From CAZZCN01 sp964652975 (GTDB lineage: Bacteria; Bacillota; Clostridia; Saccharofermentanales; UBA5734), in assembly GCA_964652975.1 (NCBI GenBank), contig CAZZCN010000010.1, positions 1-52,121 on the forward strand: a stretch of DNA of 52,121 nucleotides. Reading direction: 5' to 3'. Of the stretch, positions 43,402 through 51,084 are shown one piece after another. Made by a program: the position numbers and the translations under genes. Position 1 is the first letter of the stretch. Each line of letters starts with the position of its first letter. The notes beneath the pieces are model-generated. The model did no database searches and was not told the origin of the DNA. It was given only the letters and a program-made list of their open reading frames with translations.

Positions 43402-43610
43402 GGCAAACCCTCCTGACATAACTTCATATTTAACCTCATGTAGCAAGAAGTCTCCCTCCTCCAACCTACCTCATTATATGGCATGTTTGCTTCATTGACA
43501 AATAGTAACATGCATATGTGAAAAACATGTGAAAACTGATGTATTAATCAAAGTGGATGCTTGCTGAATGTAAAAAACACTTGATTTGAAAAATAATTTT
43601 TTGCGAATCA

Positions 43611-43638
43611 TTGACAAAGGGTTATTTTACGATATAAT
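43611..43638 (+). promoter_or_regulatory. Promoter of the marR-MFS locus
   Basis: TTGACA (43611-43616) and TATAAT (43633-43638) are separated by 16 bp. Two palindromic 14-bp sites follow directly at the expected transcription start. Confidence 0.83.
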
Positions 43639-43639
43639 G

Positions 43640-43668
43640 GTTGTTATGACAACAGTTGCAATGGCAAC
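43640..43668 (+). promoter_or_regulatory. Two tandem palindromes, probable MarR operators
   Basis: GTTGTTATGACAAC (43640-43653) and GTTGCAATGGCAAC (43655-43668) are each imperfect palindromes with GTTG/CAAC arms and are spaced 15 bp apart. They start 2 bases after the -10 box and about 85-110 bp before the MarR gene, a good position for autorepression. Confidence 0.7.
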
Positions 43669-43753
43669 AAATTATATTTTTGCTTTTTCATTTATATTAA
43701 CCCGTTATTTTTAAGTAATGAATTGATTATATTTTTTAAAGGAGGCGAGTCGA

Positions 43754-44179
43754 ATGCTGATGAACAGTCTTTCAATTATAACCAGGCACAGCCGGACGTT
43801 TTGTGAGCATAAGCTGCGGGAATTCGATATTGGGTTCCCTGAGCAGGTTATTCTCATGTATTTATCAGAATATGGGACGGTGACACAAGAGGACATCGCG
43901 AAATATTTCATGATAGACAAGGGTGCGATTGCCAAAACCTCCAGCAAACTGGAAGAAAAAGGATTTGTGCTAAGAAGCGAAAATCCCAAAAACAGGCGAG
44001 AAAAACTTATGCTGCTATCTGACAAAGGCAAAGAGATGATAGCATACATGAGGAAGGTTCTTGAGGAATGGAACCAGTGCTATTTGAAAGGACTGTCAGA
44101 CGATGAGATTAAGGAATATATAAGAATCACAGGAATAATGGCAGAGAATGCCGCAAAATGTATTAACTGCGAAAAGTAG
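43754..44179 (+). CDS. MarR-family transcriptional regulator
   Basis: Winged-helix repressor of 141 residues that probably controls itself and the exporter gene downstream. The DNA-binding part reads LREFDIGFPEQVILMYLSEY, VTQEDIAKYFMIDKGAIAKT (recognition helix) and KGFVLRSENPKNRREKLMLL (wing with DPxDRR-like positions). C-terminal helices serve dimerisation. A GGAGGCGAG ribosome binding site lies 7 bases before the ATG. The two GTTG...CAAC palindromes in its promoter are the likely binding sites. The MFS gene follows after 242 bp that show no other gene. Confidence 0.9.
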   Translation: MLMNSLSIITRHSRTFCEHKLREFDIGFPEQVILMYLSEYGTVTQEDIAKYFMIDKGAIAKTSSKLEEKGFVLRSENPKNRREKLMLLSDKGKEMIAYMRKVLEEWNQCYLKGLSDDEIKEYIRITGIMAENAAKCINCEK

Positions 44180-44421
44180 ATATAAATAGATATACGGGTG
44201 AGTATCGTAGCTAAACCAATAGTGAAACCAAAACCGAAAAAACGGAGAAAGCAAAGCAGAAAGTAAAACCTAGAGAGAAGCCCCTAAATGTAAAAGACCT
44301 AAACAGAAACAAGTGCAGAATGAAAAACCACAAACAAACCTTAAATAGATAAAAAATCACAGTAGCATCACAATTAAAATGAGAGAAAGACAGAACAGAA
44401 CAGAACAGGAGCAATTTCATA

Positions 44422-46434
44422 ATGGAAAAAATTAAAAGCAAGAATTTCGGACTGATCACGGCAGTTTACCTGCTGGGCATTTTCATGGGGGCGATTGACA
44501 CAGGAATCGTCACTCCGGCAAGAACAATAATTCAAAACAACCTGTCTGTGGACGAGAAGACCGGCATATGGATGATTACGATCTACACACTTGCCTACGC
44601 GGCGAGCATACCTATCATGGGAAAGCTTGCGGACAAGTTCGGGAGGAAATATATTTACCTGACCAGCATTTTACTTTTCGGGCTGGGATCGCTTTTTTGC
44701 GGTCTTTCCCAGAGTATTGGAAGCTTCGAACTTTTACTGGTGGCGAGGGCGGTTCAGGCTATTGGCGGTGGAGGTATTTTACCGGTAGCTACAGCTGAAT
44801 TTGGAACGACTTTCCCTAAAGAGAAGCGAGGGATGGCGCTCGGCCTAGTTGGTGGAGTTTATGGAATTGCGAACATTTTCGGCGCATCTGCCGGTAGTGC
44901 CATTTTGGATTTTTTCGGCAAAAACAACTGGCAGTTCATTTTTTACATAAACGTACCTATCACGCTGTTTATTCTGGCAGCTGGATTTTTGACACTTCCG
45001 AACACCAAGGAGATTAATGTCAAACCTATCGACATCAAAGGGATTACTGTTCTGACAGTTATGGTTCTTTCGCTGCTTTACGGTATGAAAAACGTTGACT
45101 TTTTCGACCTGGGAACAACATTCTTCAGCACGTCCGTCTATCCGTTTTTACTCATATTCATTGTGCTGCTTCCCTTGTTTATTCTTGCAGAGAAAAAGGC
45201 GCAAGACCCGGTTATCAACCTTTTATATTTTAAAAACTCCAGAATCCTTATCACGCTTATTCTTTCCTTTGTAACCGGAATCGCGATGATGGGAATGATT
45301 TTTGTACCTCAATTCTCTGAGAACGCACTAAAAATCGCGTCGGGAAGCGGTGGTTATTTTGTACTTATACTAGGAGTCTTCGCAGGCATCGGAGCTCCTT
45401 TGTCTGGCAGACTTATTGATAAATTCGGAGTCAAGCTGATTCTTGGATTTGGATTTCTAGCCTCGATTGCCGGAGCATTGTTCCTCGTTTTGGTGACAGC
45501 CAACAACCCGACAATCTTCACAGTAGTTCTTTGCCTTGTTTTCATCGGACTTGGAATGGGATTCACCATCGGAACACCGCTCAACTACATGATGCTCGAC
45601 AATACAAGGAAAGAAGAGTCAAATTCCGCACTCGCAACTCTCTCGTTGATCCGCTCGATAGGAACGGCAATCGCACCTGCCATAATGATTGGCTTTATCG
45701 CACACGCCGGAGCGGGGATTCAATCACAAGTCATGGACCTCCTTCCCAAGGAGCTGACTATACCACCACTGCCATACGCACAAGAACTTACAGCGGAATT
45801 TAATAAGCTAAAAACTGATCCTTCAACCAAAGACCAGTTTGCCTCAATCAACATACCGGAATTGACTTCCTTGCAAAAAATTCAGATCAACATGAGCTCG
45901 AACAGCGGTTATAAAATGCCGGCTGACTTGATCGACCTTATGAAAACATCCGATGTTACGACAATAACACAAAACTCCAAATTGCTTGCGGACAGAATGT
46001 TCACTGAAAGAACACCAGGAATTGTCCTACAGATCACAAAAGGTGTCGACAGTGGCATCGCAGGAATAAATGCGAGCATATTGTCCCTGGACAAGCAAAT
46101 TGCTGCATTGCAAAATTTACCTGCCGGAGCAGGTCCCGGACCTGGCGCGATTCAGGGAATGAAGATGGCAAAAGCTCAGATGACAGAGACAATCCGCAAA
46201 ATGACAGTTCTCAAAGAAGCCGTCCCTGGAGCGTTTGAGACCGCCAAGACAGACTATCTAAAGCAGATTGACGCCAAAAAGAACGTAATTGAAACAAAAT
46301 ATCAAGATGTCTTAAACGGCGGATTCAAACAGGTCTATCTAACAGTTTTCATCGCATCATTGCTGGCCTTACTGATTTTGCAGCTGTACAGGAGTGAGGG
46401 GAAGATAAGCGAAAAGATGGCAAGTGCAGAGTAG
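44422..46434 (+). CDS. MFS exporter of the DHA2 (EmrB/QacA) type with a large extra domain
   Basis: Proton-driven drug or toxic-compound exporter, 670 residues. The N-terminal half is typical: GAIDTGIVTPARTII (motif D1-like), GKLADKFGRKYIYLTS (motif A) and a GGGGILPVATAEFG stretch (motif C region). About 13 hydrophobic segments precede residue 430. From about 430 to 640 there is a hydrophilic, helix-rich insertion (QDPSTKDQFASIN-type, with MKMAKAQMTETIRKM), before a last membrane segment (VFIASLLALLILQLY). DHA2 proteins usually have about 470-510 residues, so this insertion of about 200 residues is outside the common range; it would face the extracytoplasmic side. The neighbouring MarR regulator suggests induction by a substrate. 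Confidence 0.88.
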   Translation: MEKIKSKNFGLITAVYLLGIFMGAIDTGIVTPARTIIQNNLSVDEKTGIWMITIYTLAYAASIPIMGKLADKFGRKYIYLTSILLFGLGSLFCGLSQSIGSFELLLVARAVQAIGGGGILPVATAEFGTTFPKEKRGMALGLVGGVYGIANIFGASAGSAILDFFGKNNWQFIFYINVPITLFILAAGFLTLPNTKEINVKPIDIKGITVLTVMVLSLLYGMKNVDFFDLGTTFFSTSVYPFLLIFIVLLPLFILAEKKAQDPVINLLYFKNSRILITLILSFVTGIAMMGMIFVPQFSENALKIASGSGGYFVLILGVFAGIGAPLSGRLIDKFGVKLILGFGFLASIAGALFLVLVTANNPTIFTVVLCLVFIGLGMGFTIGTPLNYMMLDNTRKEESNSALATLSLIRSIGTAIAPAIMIGFIAHAGAGIQSQVMDLLPKELTIPPLPYAQELTAEFNKLKTDPSTKDQFASINIPELTSLQKIQINMSSNSGYKMPADLIDLMKTSDVTTITQNSKLLADRMFTERTPGIVLQITKGVDSGIAGINASILSLDKQIAALQNLPAGAGPGPGAIQGMKMAKAQMTETIRKMTVLKEAVPGAFETAKTDYLKQIDAKKNVIETKYQDVLNGGFKQVYLTVFIASLLALLILQLYRSEGKISEKMASAE

Positions 46435-46643
46435 TGTCGAGTGGAAGAGTGACGCATCATACAAATGGTAAAAGTATTCATCGAGAAGGTCCTGAGGACG
46501 CATTGAGAAAAACCCAAGACAAACAAATGAAATAATTAATGCACTGCTAAAATGAGACAGGGACATATAAGGATGCTAACACTACCTTTCTTTAGTACTA
46601 GTTTCTATGTTCTTGACACAGCAATTTTGCCACCTGTCACACA

Positions 46644-47669
46644 TTACATACCAATATTTTTTGATATCTCCTTGATCTTTTGGATAGACAAACCTGTAAG
46701 CTTATGTATTTTCTCGACAGACGAGTTTTCGTAAAGTAAATTGGTAGCAATTGAAATAATTGCGTTTGAGAATCCTTCCTCACGACCGACCGCTTTACCC
46801 TTTTCTATTCCAATCTCAAGTCCTTCCTCACGACCGACCGCCTTACCCTTTTCTATACCGATCTCAATTCCTTCCTCGCGACCTTCCTCGCGACCTTCTT
46901 TTCGGCCTTTCTCGAGCCCTTCAAAAACAGCATTGTCAATCACGCTGTATTCGTATGACAGATATTCCAAATATTTGTCATATGCACGTTTCTCTTTTAT
47001 ATCCATCATAAGATAATCAAGCTTACTTGCGAGAAGGCGAATTCCTGGTGATTTGAAATCATCTTTAATTTGGGCATATTTGAAAAAATAAATCCATTCA
47101 TCAATATCGTCGTTTATCATGTCTTGGAACTTTTCGACATAAATCATATAATATTCAGGAAAAACATTCTTGCTGGTAACAAAGGGTAATTCGCATTGAG
47201 GAGGAGATGGGTTATGTAAAACAAGTGGCTTCTTTGTGTGAATGCCAATAAGCTCGGTGGTACCATAATAAATAAAATCAGTGTTATTATTCTCGTCCTC
47301 ACGCATCTTATGGTAAAGAATATTAATAGAAATTACCTTTGCAACTCCTTCGTACCTGTCGCCGGAATTAATAGTTTCAACAACAGCCTTTGATGTCCCC
47401 CAAAGCATACGCTGAAGGTAATCAACCTCACGTTGGTTTTGAATTTCTATAATGATGATTCTGTTCTTTGAGTCTTTGCATTTCAGATCAACTCGATTGA
47501 ATTTGTGGGTTTCATCGTCCCTGTTACTTTCACTCTCTAAAATTTCGAGGACCTTAATATCCTGCTTAAGTAGATTAGTTAGAAAGCTCTCTAGGATATC
47601 GAAATTTGCTTTGTTTCTAAGCACATATTTTATTGCCCAATCAAAGCGGATAAGTTTTCTATTAGCCAT
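46644..47669 (-). CDS. Rpn family nuclease (PD-(D/E)XK, recombination-promoting / transposase-like)
   Basis: Member of the Rpn (PDDEXK_2) family, DNA endonucleases linked to recA-independent recombination and often spread as mobile-like paralogues. The start RKLIRFDWAIKYVLRNKANF is characteristic, and the nuclease core shows FNRVDLKCKDSKNRIIIIEI with the D...ExQ catalytic pattern (Asp near 67, Glu near 77, then Q). The C-terminal part has in-frame tandem repetition, GREEGLEIGIEKGKAVGREEG type, encoded by 45-48-bp DNA repeats at 46783-46900. A promoter is visible at 47725-47698 and AGGAG precedes the ATG. 341 residues is within the range of the family. Confidence 0.85.
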   Translation of the reverse strand: MANRKLIRFDWAIKYVLRNKANFDILESFLTNLLKQDIKVLEILESESNRDDETHKFNRVDLKCKDSKNRIIIIEIQNQREVDYLQRMLWGTSKAVVETINSGDRYEGVAKVISINILYHKMREDENNNTDFIYYGTTELIGIHTKKPLVLHNPSPPQCELPFVTSKNVFPEYYMIYVEKFQDMINDDIDEWIYFFKYAQIKDDFKSPGIRLLASKLDYLMMDIKEKRAYDKYLEYLSYEYSVIDNAVFEGLEKGRKEGREEGREEGIEIGIEKGKAVGREEGLEIGIEKGKAVGREEGFSNAIISIATNLLYENSSVEKIHKLTGLSIQKIKEISKNIGM

Positions 47670-47697
47670 AATAAATCTCCTAAAATCGTATATTTAA

Positions 47698-47725
47698 ATT
47701 ATAGCTGAAATTTACTAGAATACAA
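47698..47725 (-). promoter_or_regulatory. Promoter of the Rpn-family gene
   Basis: Read on the minus strand, TTGTAT (47725-47720) and TATAAT (47703-47698) are separated by 16 bp and lie 30 bp before the start codon. Confidence 0.7.
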
Positions 47726-47835
47726 GCCACTAAAATCCGACAAAAATCAACTGAAATCCGACAAAATCCAACTTGTATTCGACAAAGGTATGAAAGAATT
47801 GTAATATATCATTTGGCAGCTTGAAATTTCAAATG

Positions 47836-47865
47836 TTGACATGATGTTTACAAAAATGATATTCT
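47836..47865 (+). promoter_or_regulatory. Possible promoter of the AAA-DUF4276 operon
   Basis: TTGACA (47836-47841) and TATTCT (47860-47865) with an 18-bp spacer, 160 bp before the AAA ATPase gene. The remaining part of 47726-48024 shows three AAATCC/TCGACAAA-like short repeats and no gene. Confidence 0.5.
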
Positions 47866-48024
47866 ATATCCCTAACAATTGTCTAAAACTATTCTATCTT
47901 ATTAATAAACAACTATTCAATATTTAGCATGGATATTCTAGGGATAGGAATAATAATGATTATAAATCTGGCTATGTAGACGATTATGCCAATGAATAGA
48001 AAAGTGCAATAGGAGGTATGAAAG

Positions 48025-49128
48025 ATGCCAAAATTGAACCAAGGTCAGCTCAGTGCAATAAGGATTCAGGGCTTTAAATCCATCAAGAACTGCAAATTGA
48101 GTTTGAAAAAAATCAATGTTCTTATAGGAAGCAACGGAGCAGGTAAATCAAATTTTATTTCAGCTTTTGCATTACTGCAAGATGTTTTGGCAGGAAATTT
48201 ACAGGTTTCTACTGCACAAAGGGGTATAAATTCACTGTTTTATAATGGAAGAAAATCCACGGAGGAGATTCAGATTGAGGTGTTTTTTTCTGATAACTCT
48301 TACGGGTTCAACCTGGTTCCTACTGACGATAATAGAATTATTTTCGGGAAAGAATATTTCGGGTATTATGGCAGATATGAGACACAAAGCAAATTGGGCA
48401 GTGGTCATAGTGAGTCAATTTGGCATAAAGGAACTGAAAACGATATAAACAAATCTGTATTACCGATTTTAGAAAAACAAAATTGGAGAGTCTATCATTT
48501 TCATGATACAAGTAGAAACGCTAAAGTTAAAACGGAGCACAATATTTCGAATAATAAATATTTACAATTTGATGCATCAAATTTGGCAGCATTTCTATAT
48601 CGCTTGAAAAATAATTACCTAGACAACTACAATGAAATAGTGCGAACAATTTGTATGATAGCACCTTATTTTGAGGGCTTTAATCTGGAACCAATGGAAA
48701 ATAATCCAGAACAAATCATACTGCAGTGGAAACAAAAGGGTTGTGAGGATGTTTTTAATGCATCCCAGTTATCAGATGGCACGCTGAGATTTATCTGCCT
48801 GGCAACTTTATTGATGCAACCAAATGAACTTCAACCGGCAACGATTATTGTCGATGAACCGGAATTGGGATTACACCCTTATGCAATAACGATCTTTGCA
48901 GAAATGGTGAAACAGATTTCTGACGAAAAACAGATTATCATTTCAACACAATCCGTTGAACTCCTCAATGAATTTGATATTGATGATATAGTAGTTGTTG
49001 ACAGAGATGCCGATGGTTCAACGTTTAAAAGATTGGACGCTGATGAGCTAAAAGAATGGATAGAAAACGATTATACAATCGGTGATCTTTGGTCCAAAAA
49101 TGTTTTGGGAGGTAGACTCTCAAAATGA
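48025..49128 (+). CDS. AAA family ATPase (ABC/OLD-like, AAA_21 type)
   Basis: A 367-residue ATPase resembling the RecF/OLD-like AAA proteins used in several anti-phage systems. It starts with IRIQGFKSIKNCKL (a typical first strand-turn), Walker A IGSNGAGKSNF (Lys41), a signature-like LSDGTLRFICLATLL, Walker B TIIVDEPELGLHP (Asp277, Glu278) and the switch region QIIISTQSVELLNEF. There is no nuclease or TOPRIM domain within the protein itself; the partner gene that starts in its last codons (4-bp overlap) would supply it. AGGAGG lies 8 bases before the ATG. DNA or nucleotide binding is inferred from the fold. Confidence 0.85.
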   Translation: MPKLNQGQLSAIRIQGFKSIKNCKLSLKKINVLIGSNGAGKSNFISAFALLQDVLAGNLQVSTAQRGINSLFYNGRKSTEEIQIEVFFSDNSYGFNLVPTDDNRIIFGKEYFGYYGRYETQSKLGSGHSESIWHKGTENDINKSVLPILEKQNWRVYHFHDTSRNAKVKTEHNISNNKYLQFDASNLAAFLYRLKNNYLDNYNEIVRTICMIAPYFEGFNLEPMENNPEQIILQWKQKGCEDVFNASQLSDGTLRFICLATLLMQPNELQPATIIVDEPELGLHPYAITIFAEMVKQISDEKQIIISTQSVELLNEFDIDDIVVVDRDADGSTFKRLDADELKEWIENDYTIGDLWSKNVLGGRLSK

Positions 49129-49775
49129 AAAATGTATACATTTACTGTGAAGGGCAAACCGAAGAATCTTTTATTAATAATGTTCTTTACCCATATTTTA
49201 TAAATATGAATATTTATGTCAGCCCTATTATTTGTTCAACTAAGCGAACTACTCAACGAAAATTCAAAGGCGGAGTAAGCGACTATAACAAAATCAAGCA
49301 TGAACTGACAATAATTTGTAAACAGCACAAAAATGAATTTATTACATCAATGTTTGACTATTATGCTATGCCTGCTAACACTCCAGGGATAAGCAATGGT
49401 GAGACAAACATATATGCAAGAATTGAGCAAATACAAAATTCCATTAATGATGATATTGGGCAACCAAACTTGTTTTTTGGATTGTCATTACATGAATTTG
49501 AAGGACTCCTTTTATCGGAACCTTCAGCTTTTAAAATAATTACGACAGATGATATCGTTAGCAAAATTCAATCAATCCGTGATGAATTTGAAACTCCCGA
49601 ACATGTAAACAATTCGCCTGAAACAGCTCCTTCAGTTAGACTAAAAAGTCTTATTAGAGATTATTCTAAAATTTTACATGGTACAAGCATTGCACAGGCA
49701 ACTGGCATAGATAAGATACTGGATGAGTGCAGTCATTTCAAAAAATGGATAGAAAAAATCAGGACGATCGAATAA
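49125..49775 (+). CDS. DUF4276 family protein (TOPRIM-like), partner of the AAA ATPase
   Basis: A 216-residue protein of the DUF4276 family. The N-terminal VYIYCEGQTEESFINNVLYP has the glutamate of a TOPRIM-like first motif, and SMFDYYAMPANTPG the acidic residue of the second, followed by a helical rest with LFFGLSLHEFEGLLLSEPSA. Together these suggest metal-dependent nuclease chemistry, as in TOPRIM partners of OLD-like ATPases; for DUF4276 itself I know of no proven activity. The start overlaps the stop of the ATPase gene (ATGA), so both are made in fixed ratio. Function in phage defence is an inference from this pairing. Confidence 0.82.
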   Translation: MKNVYIYCEGQTEESFINNVLYPYFINMNIYVSPIICSTKRTTQRKFKGGVSDYNKIKHELTIICKQHKNEFITSMFDYYAMPANTPGISNGETNIYARIEQIQNSINDDIGQPNLFFGLSLHEFEGLLLSEPSAFKIITTDDIVSKIQSIRDEFETPEHVNNSPETAPSVRLKSLIRDYSKILHGTSIAQATGIDKILDECSHFKKWIEKIRTIE

Positions 49776-49817
49776 TTAATCGGGATAGCAAAAATTCGAT
49801 TTGTAATTGAGGCTAAT

Positions 49818-50255
49818 ATGACGAAAAAGAAAAAACGGAAAGCACTTTTAATGGAGCAAAACGAATTACAGGATTGCTTCTCTGAATCCGATGAGACATT
49901 CTATTATATCGCAGGGTATACATCCGGAGGCGCTCCTTACGGAGTTACATGGGAGGAAATGGGTCTTGAGCCTTATGCTGAAGTTGACGAGGGGGATTTA
50001 CTATTCAAATGCCTTGAATATAAAAATCAGTATCAGAATATTATTACTAATGGGCAAATAAAGGTTCCCATTGAAATACAACAAAAGTTGAATATTGAAG
50101 AAGGCGACACAGTGATTTTCATTGAAAAAGCCAATGGAGATATAGTCCTTCAAAATCCATCGAAAACTGCGATTCGAGAGGCACAAAATGCTTTGAAAGA
50201 TGTCAATATTTCAGAAGAAGAAATTCTAAAGGATTTAATGGACTTGCGCTACTGA
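49818..50255 (+). CDS. AbrB/SpoVT-domain protein with an N-terminal extension (antitoxin-like)
   Basis: A 145-residue protein. Residues about 78-115 (NGQIKVPIEIQQKLNIEEGD then IFIEKANGDIVLQN) match the swapped-hairpin AbrB/SpoVT DNA-binding domain found in antitoxins such as MazE. The N-terminal part contains FYYIAGYTSGGAPYGVTWEE, a block I recall from other short clostridial proteins without a function. A helical tail ends the protein. It starts 42 bp after the DUF4276 gene on the same strand and may be part of that operon as an autoregulator, but no toxin gene follows: the next 470 bp hold only repeats and a tRNA. Confidence 0.75.
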   Translation: MTKKKKRKALLMEQNELQDCFSESDETFYYIAGYTSGGAPYGVTWEEMGLEPYAEVDEGDLLFKCLEYKNQYQNIITNGQIKVPIEIQQKLNIEEGDTVIFIEKANGDIVLQNPSKTAIREAQNALKDVNISEEEILKDLMDLRY

Positions 50256-50269
50256 CCAAGAGAACATCT

Positions 50270-50691
50270 CCACCACCTTACCGGAACAAGAAAAGACACC
50301 ATTAACGGTGTAATTGCTGTATTGCTTTGTGTGGGTGGATATCCCCACCAATCTCCTAACATGCTGCAAAATGCCACCGGTTAAGGTGTCATTTCATTGG
50401 TGGGGCGACTCCACCACCTTACCGGAACAAGAAAAGACACCATTAACGGTGTAATTATTGTATTGCTTTGTGTGGGTGGATATCCCCACCAATCTCCTAA
50501 CATACTGCAAAATGCCACCGGTTAAGGTGTCATTTCATTGGTGGGGTGACTCCACCAATTCACCGTTCCATTTTACATGGGTGGAGAACATCTCCACCAC
50601 CTTACCGAACAAAAAAGGAACACATGAGGTGTTAAGATCGGTTGCAATTTGTGGGTGGAGAACATCTCCACCAATTCCTCCAAAATGCAAT
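50270..50691. repeat. 141-bp tandem repeat array
   Basis: Two almost identical 141-bp units, 50270-50410 and 50411-50551, begin CCACCACCTTACCGGAACAA and contain palindromic GGTGG/CCACC motifs (for example around ATATCCCCACC and GGGGCGACTCCACC) plus ACACCATTAACGGTGT. From 50552 two shorter relatives follow, with GGTGGAGAACATCTCCACC (perfect palindrome with ACAT-type loop) at about 50580 and 50656. No convincing gene occurs in the array; it lies between the AbrB-domain gene and the tRNA-Ala terminator. Confidence 0.88.
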
Positions 50692-50721
50692 AAAAACGGC
50701 ACCATAAAAGGTGCCGTTTTT
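50692..50721 (-). terminator. Terminator of tRNA-Ala (bidirectional)
   Basis: AAAAACGGCACC and GGTGCCGTTTTT form a perfect 12-bp stem with a 6-base loop. It lies 4 bases after the 3' end of the minus-strand tRNA-Ala gene and could also stop plus-strand transcription. Confidence 0.85.
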
Positions 50722-50725
50722 GAAT

Positions 50726-50801
50726 TGGTGGAGATGAGGGGGATCGAACCCCTTGCCTCTTGACTGCCAGTCAAGCGCTCTCCCAGGTGAGCTACACCCC
50801 C
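50726..50801 (-). tRNA. tRNA-Ala (anticodon GGC)
   Basis: The minus strand gives a 76-base cloverleaf: acceptor GGGGGTG/CATCTCC with two G-T wobbles, D arm GCTC...GAGC, anticodon stem CTTGA/TCAAG with loop CTGGCAG, T arm AGGGG-TTCGATC-CCCCT, discriminator A and encoded CCA. Anticodon GGC reads GCC and GCU. Confidence 0.95.
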
Positions 50802-50900
50802 GATAACCAAATCTACTGCAGAACGCTAATTTTAACTAATCTAAAGTCATTTTGTTCGCAAAGACTTTCACCATTTTATTACATGGCATATGTTGTGTCA

Positions 50901-50978
50901 AGCAAAGATTTTTTCTTGTGCGTGACAGCAGAGATTTACAGCAAAGATTTTTTCTTGTGCGTGACAACAAAGATTTTC
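50901..50978. repeat. 39-bp direct repeat
   Basis: AGCAAAGATTTTTTCTTGTG followed by CGTGACA occurs at 50901 and again at 50940, a period of 39 bp, with a further partial ACAAAGATTTT at 50966. It sits between the tRNA-Ala gene and the DUF368 gene. Confidence 0.85.
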
Positions 50979-51084
50979 GACTGCACTACCATTCTGCAAT
51001 TTTCAACAGATACCTTTCTCCGCAATGTTAAGTTTCTTAATTCCATTTCACAGGTACTAGTATATTCAGTATTTTTGTGTGACT

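Noticed and set aside
46552..46734. 60-codon plus-strand ORF after the MFS gene
   Set aside because: No ribosome binding site, and it overlaps the antisense end of the Rpn-family gene.
50458..50763. Plus-strand ORF ending in VEMRGIEPLAS
   Set aside because: It runs through the repeat array into the antisense of tRNA-Ala; the ending is the familiar artefact of tRNA 3' sequences.
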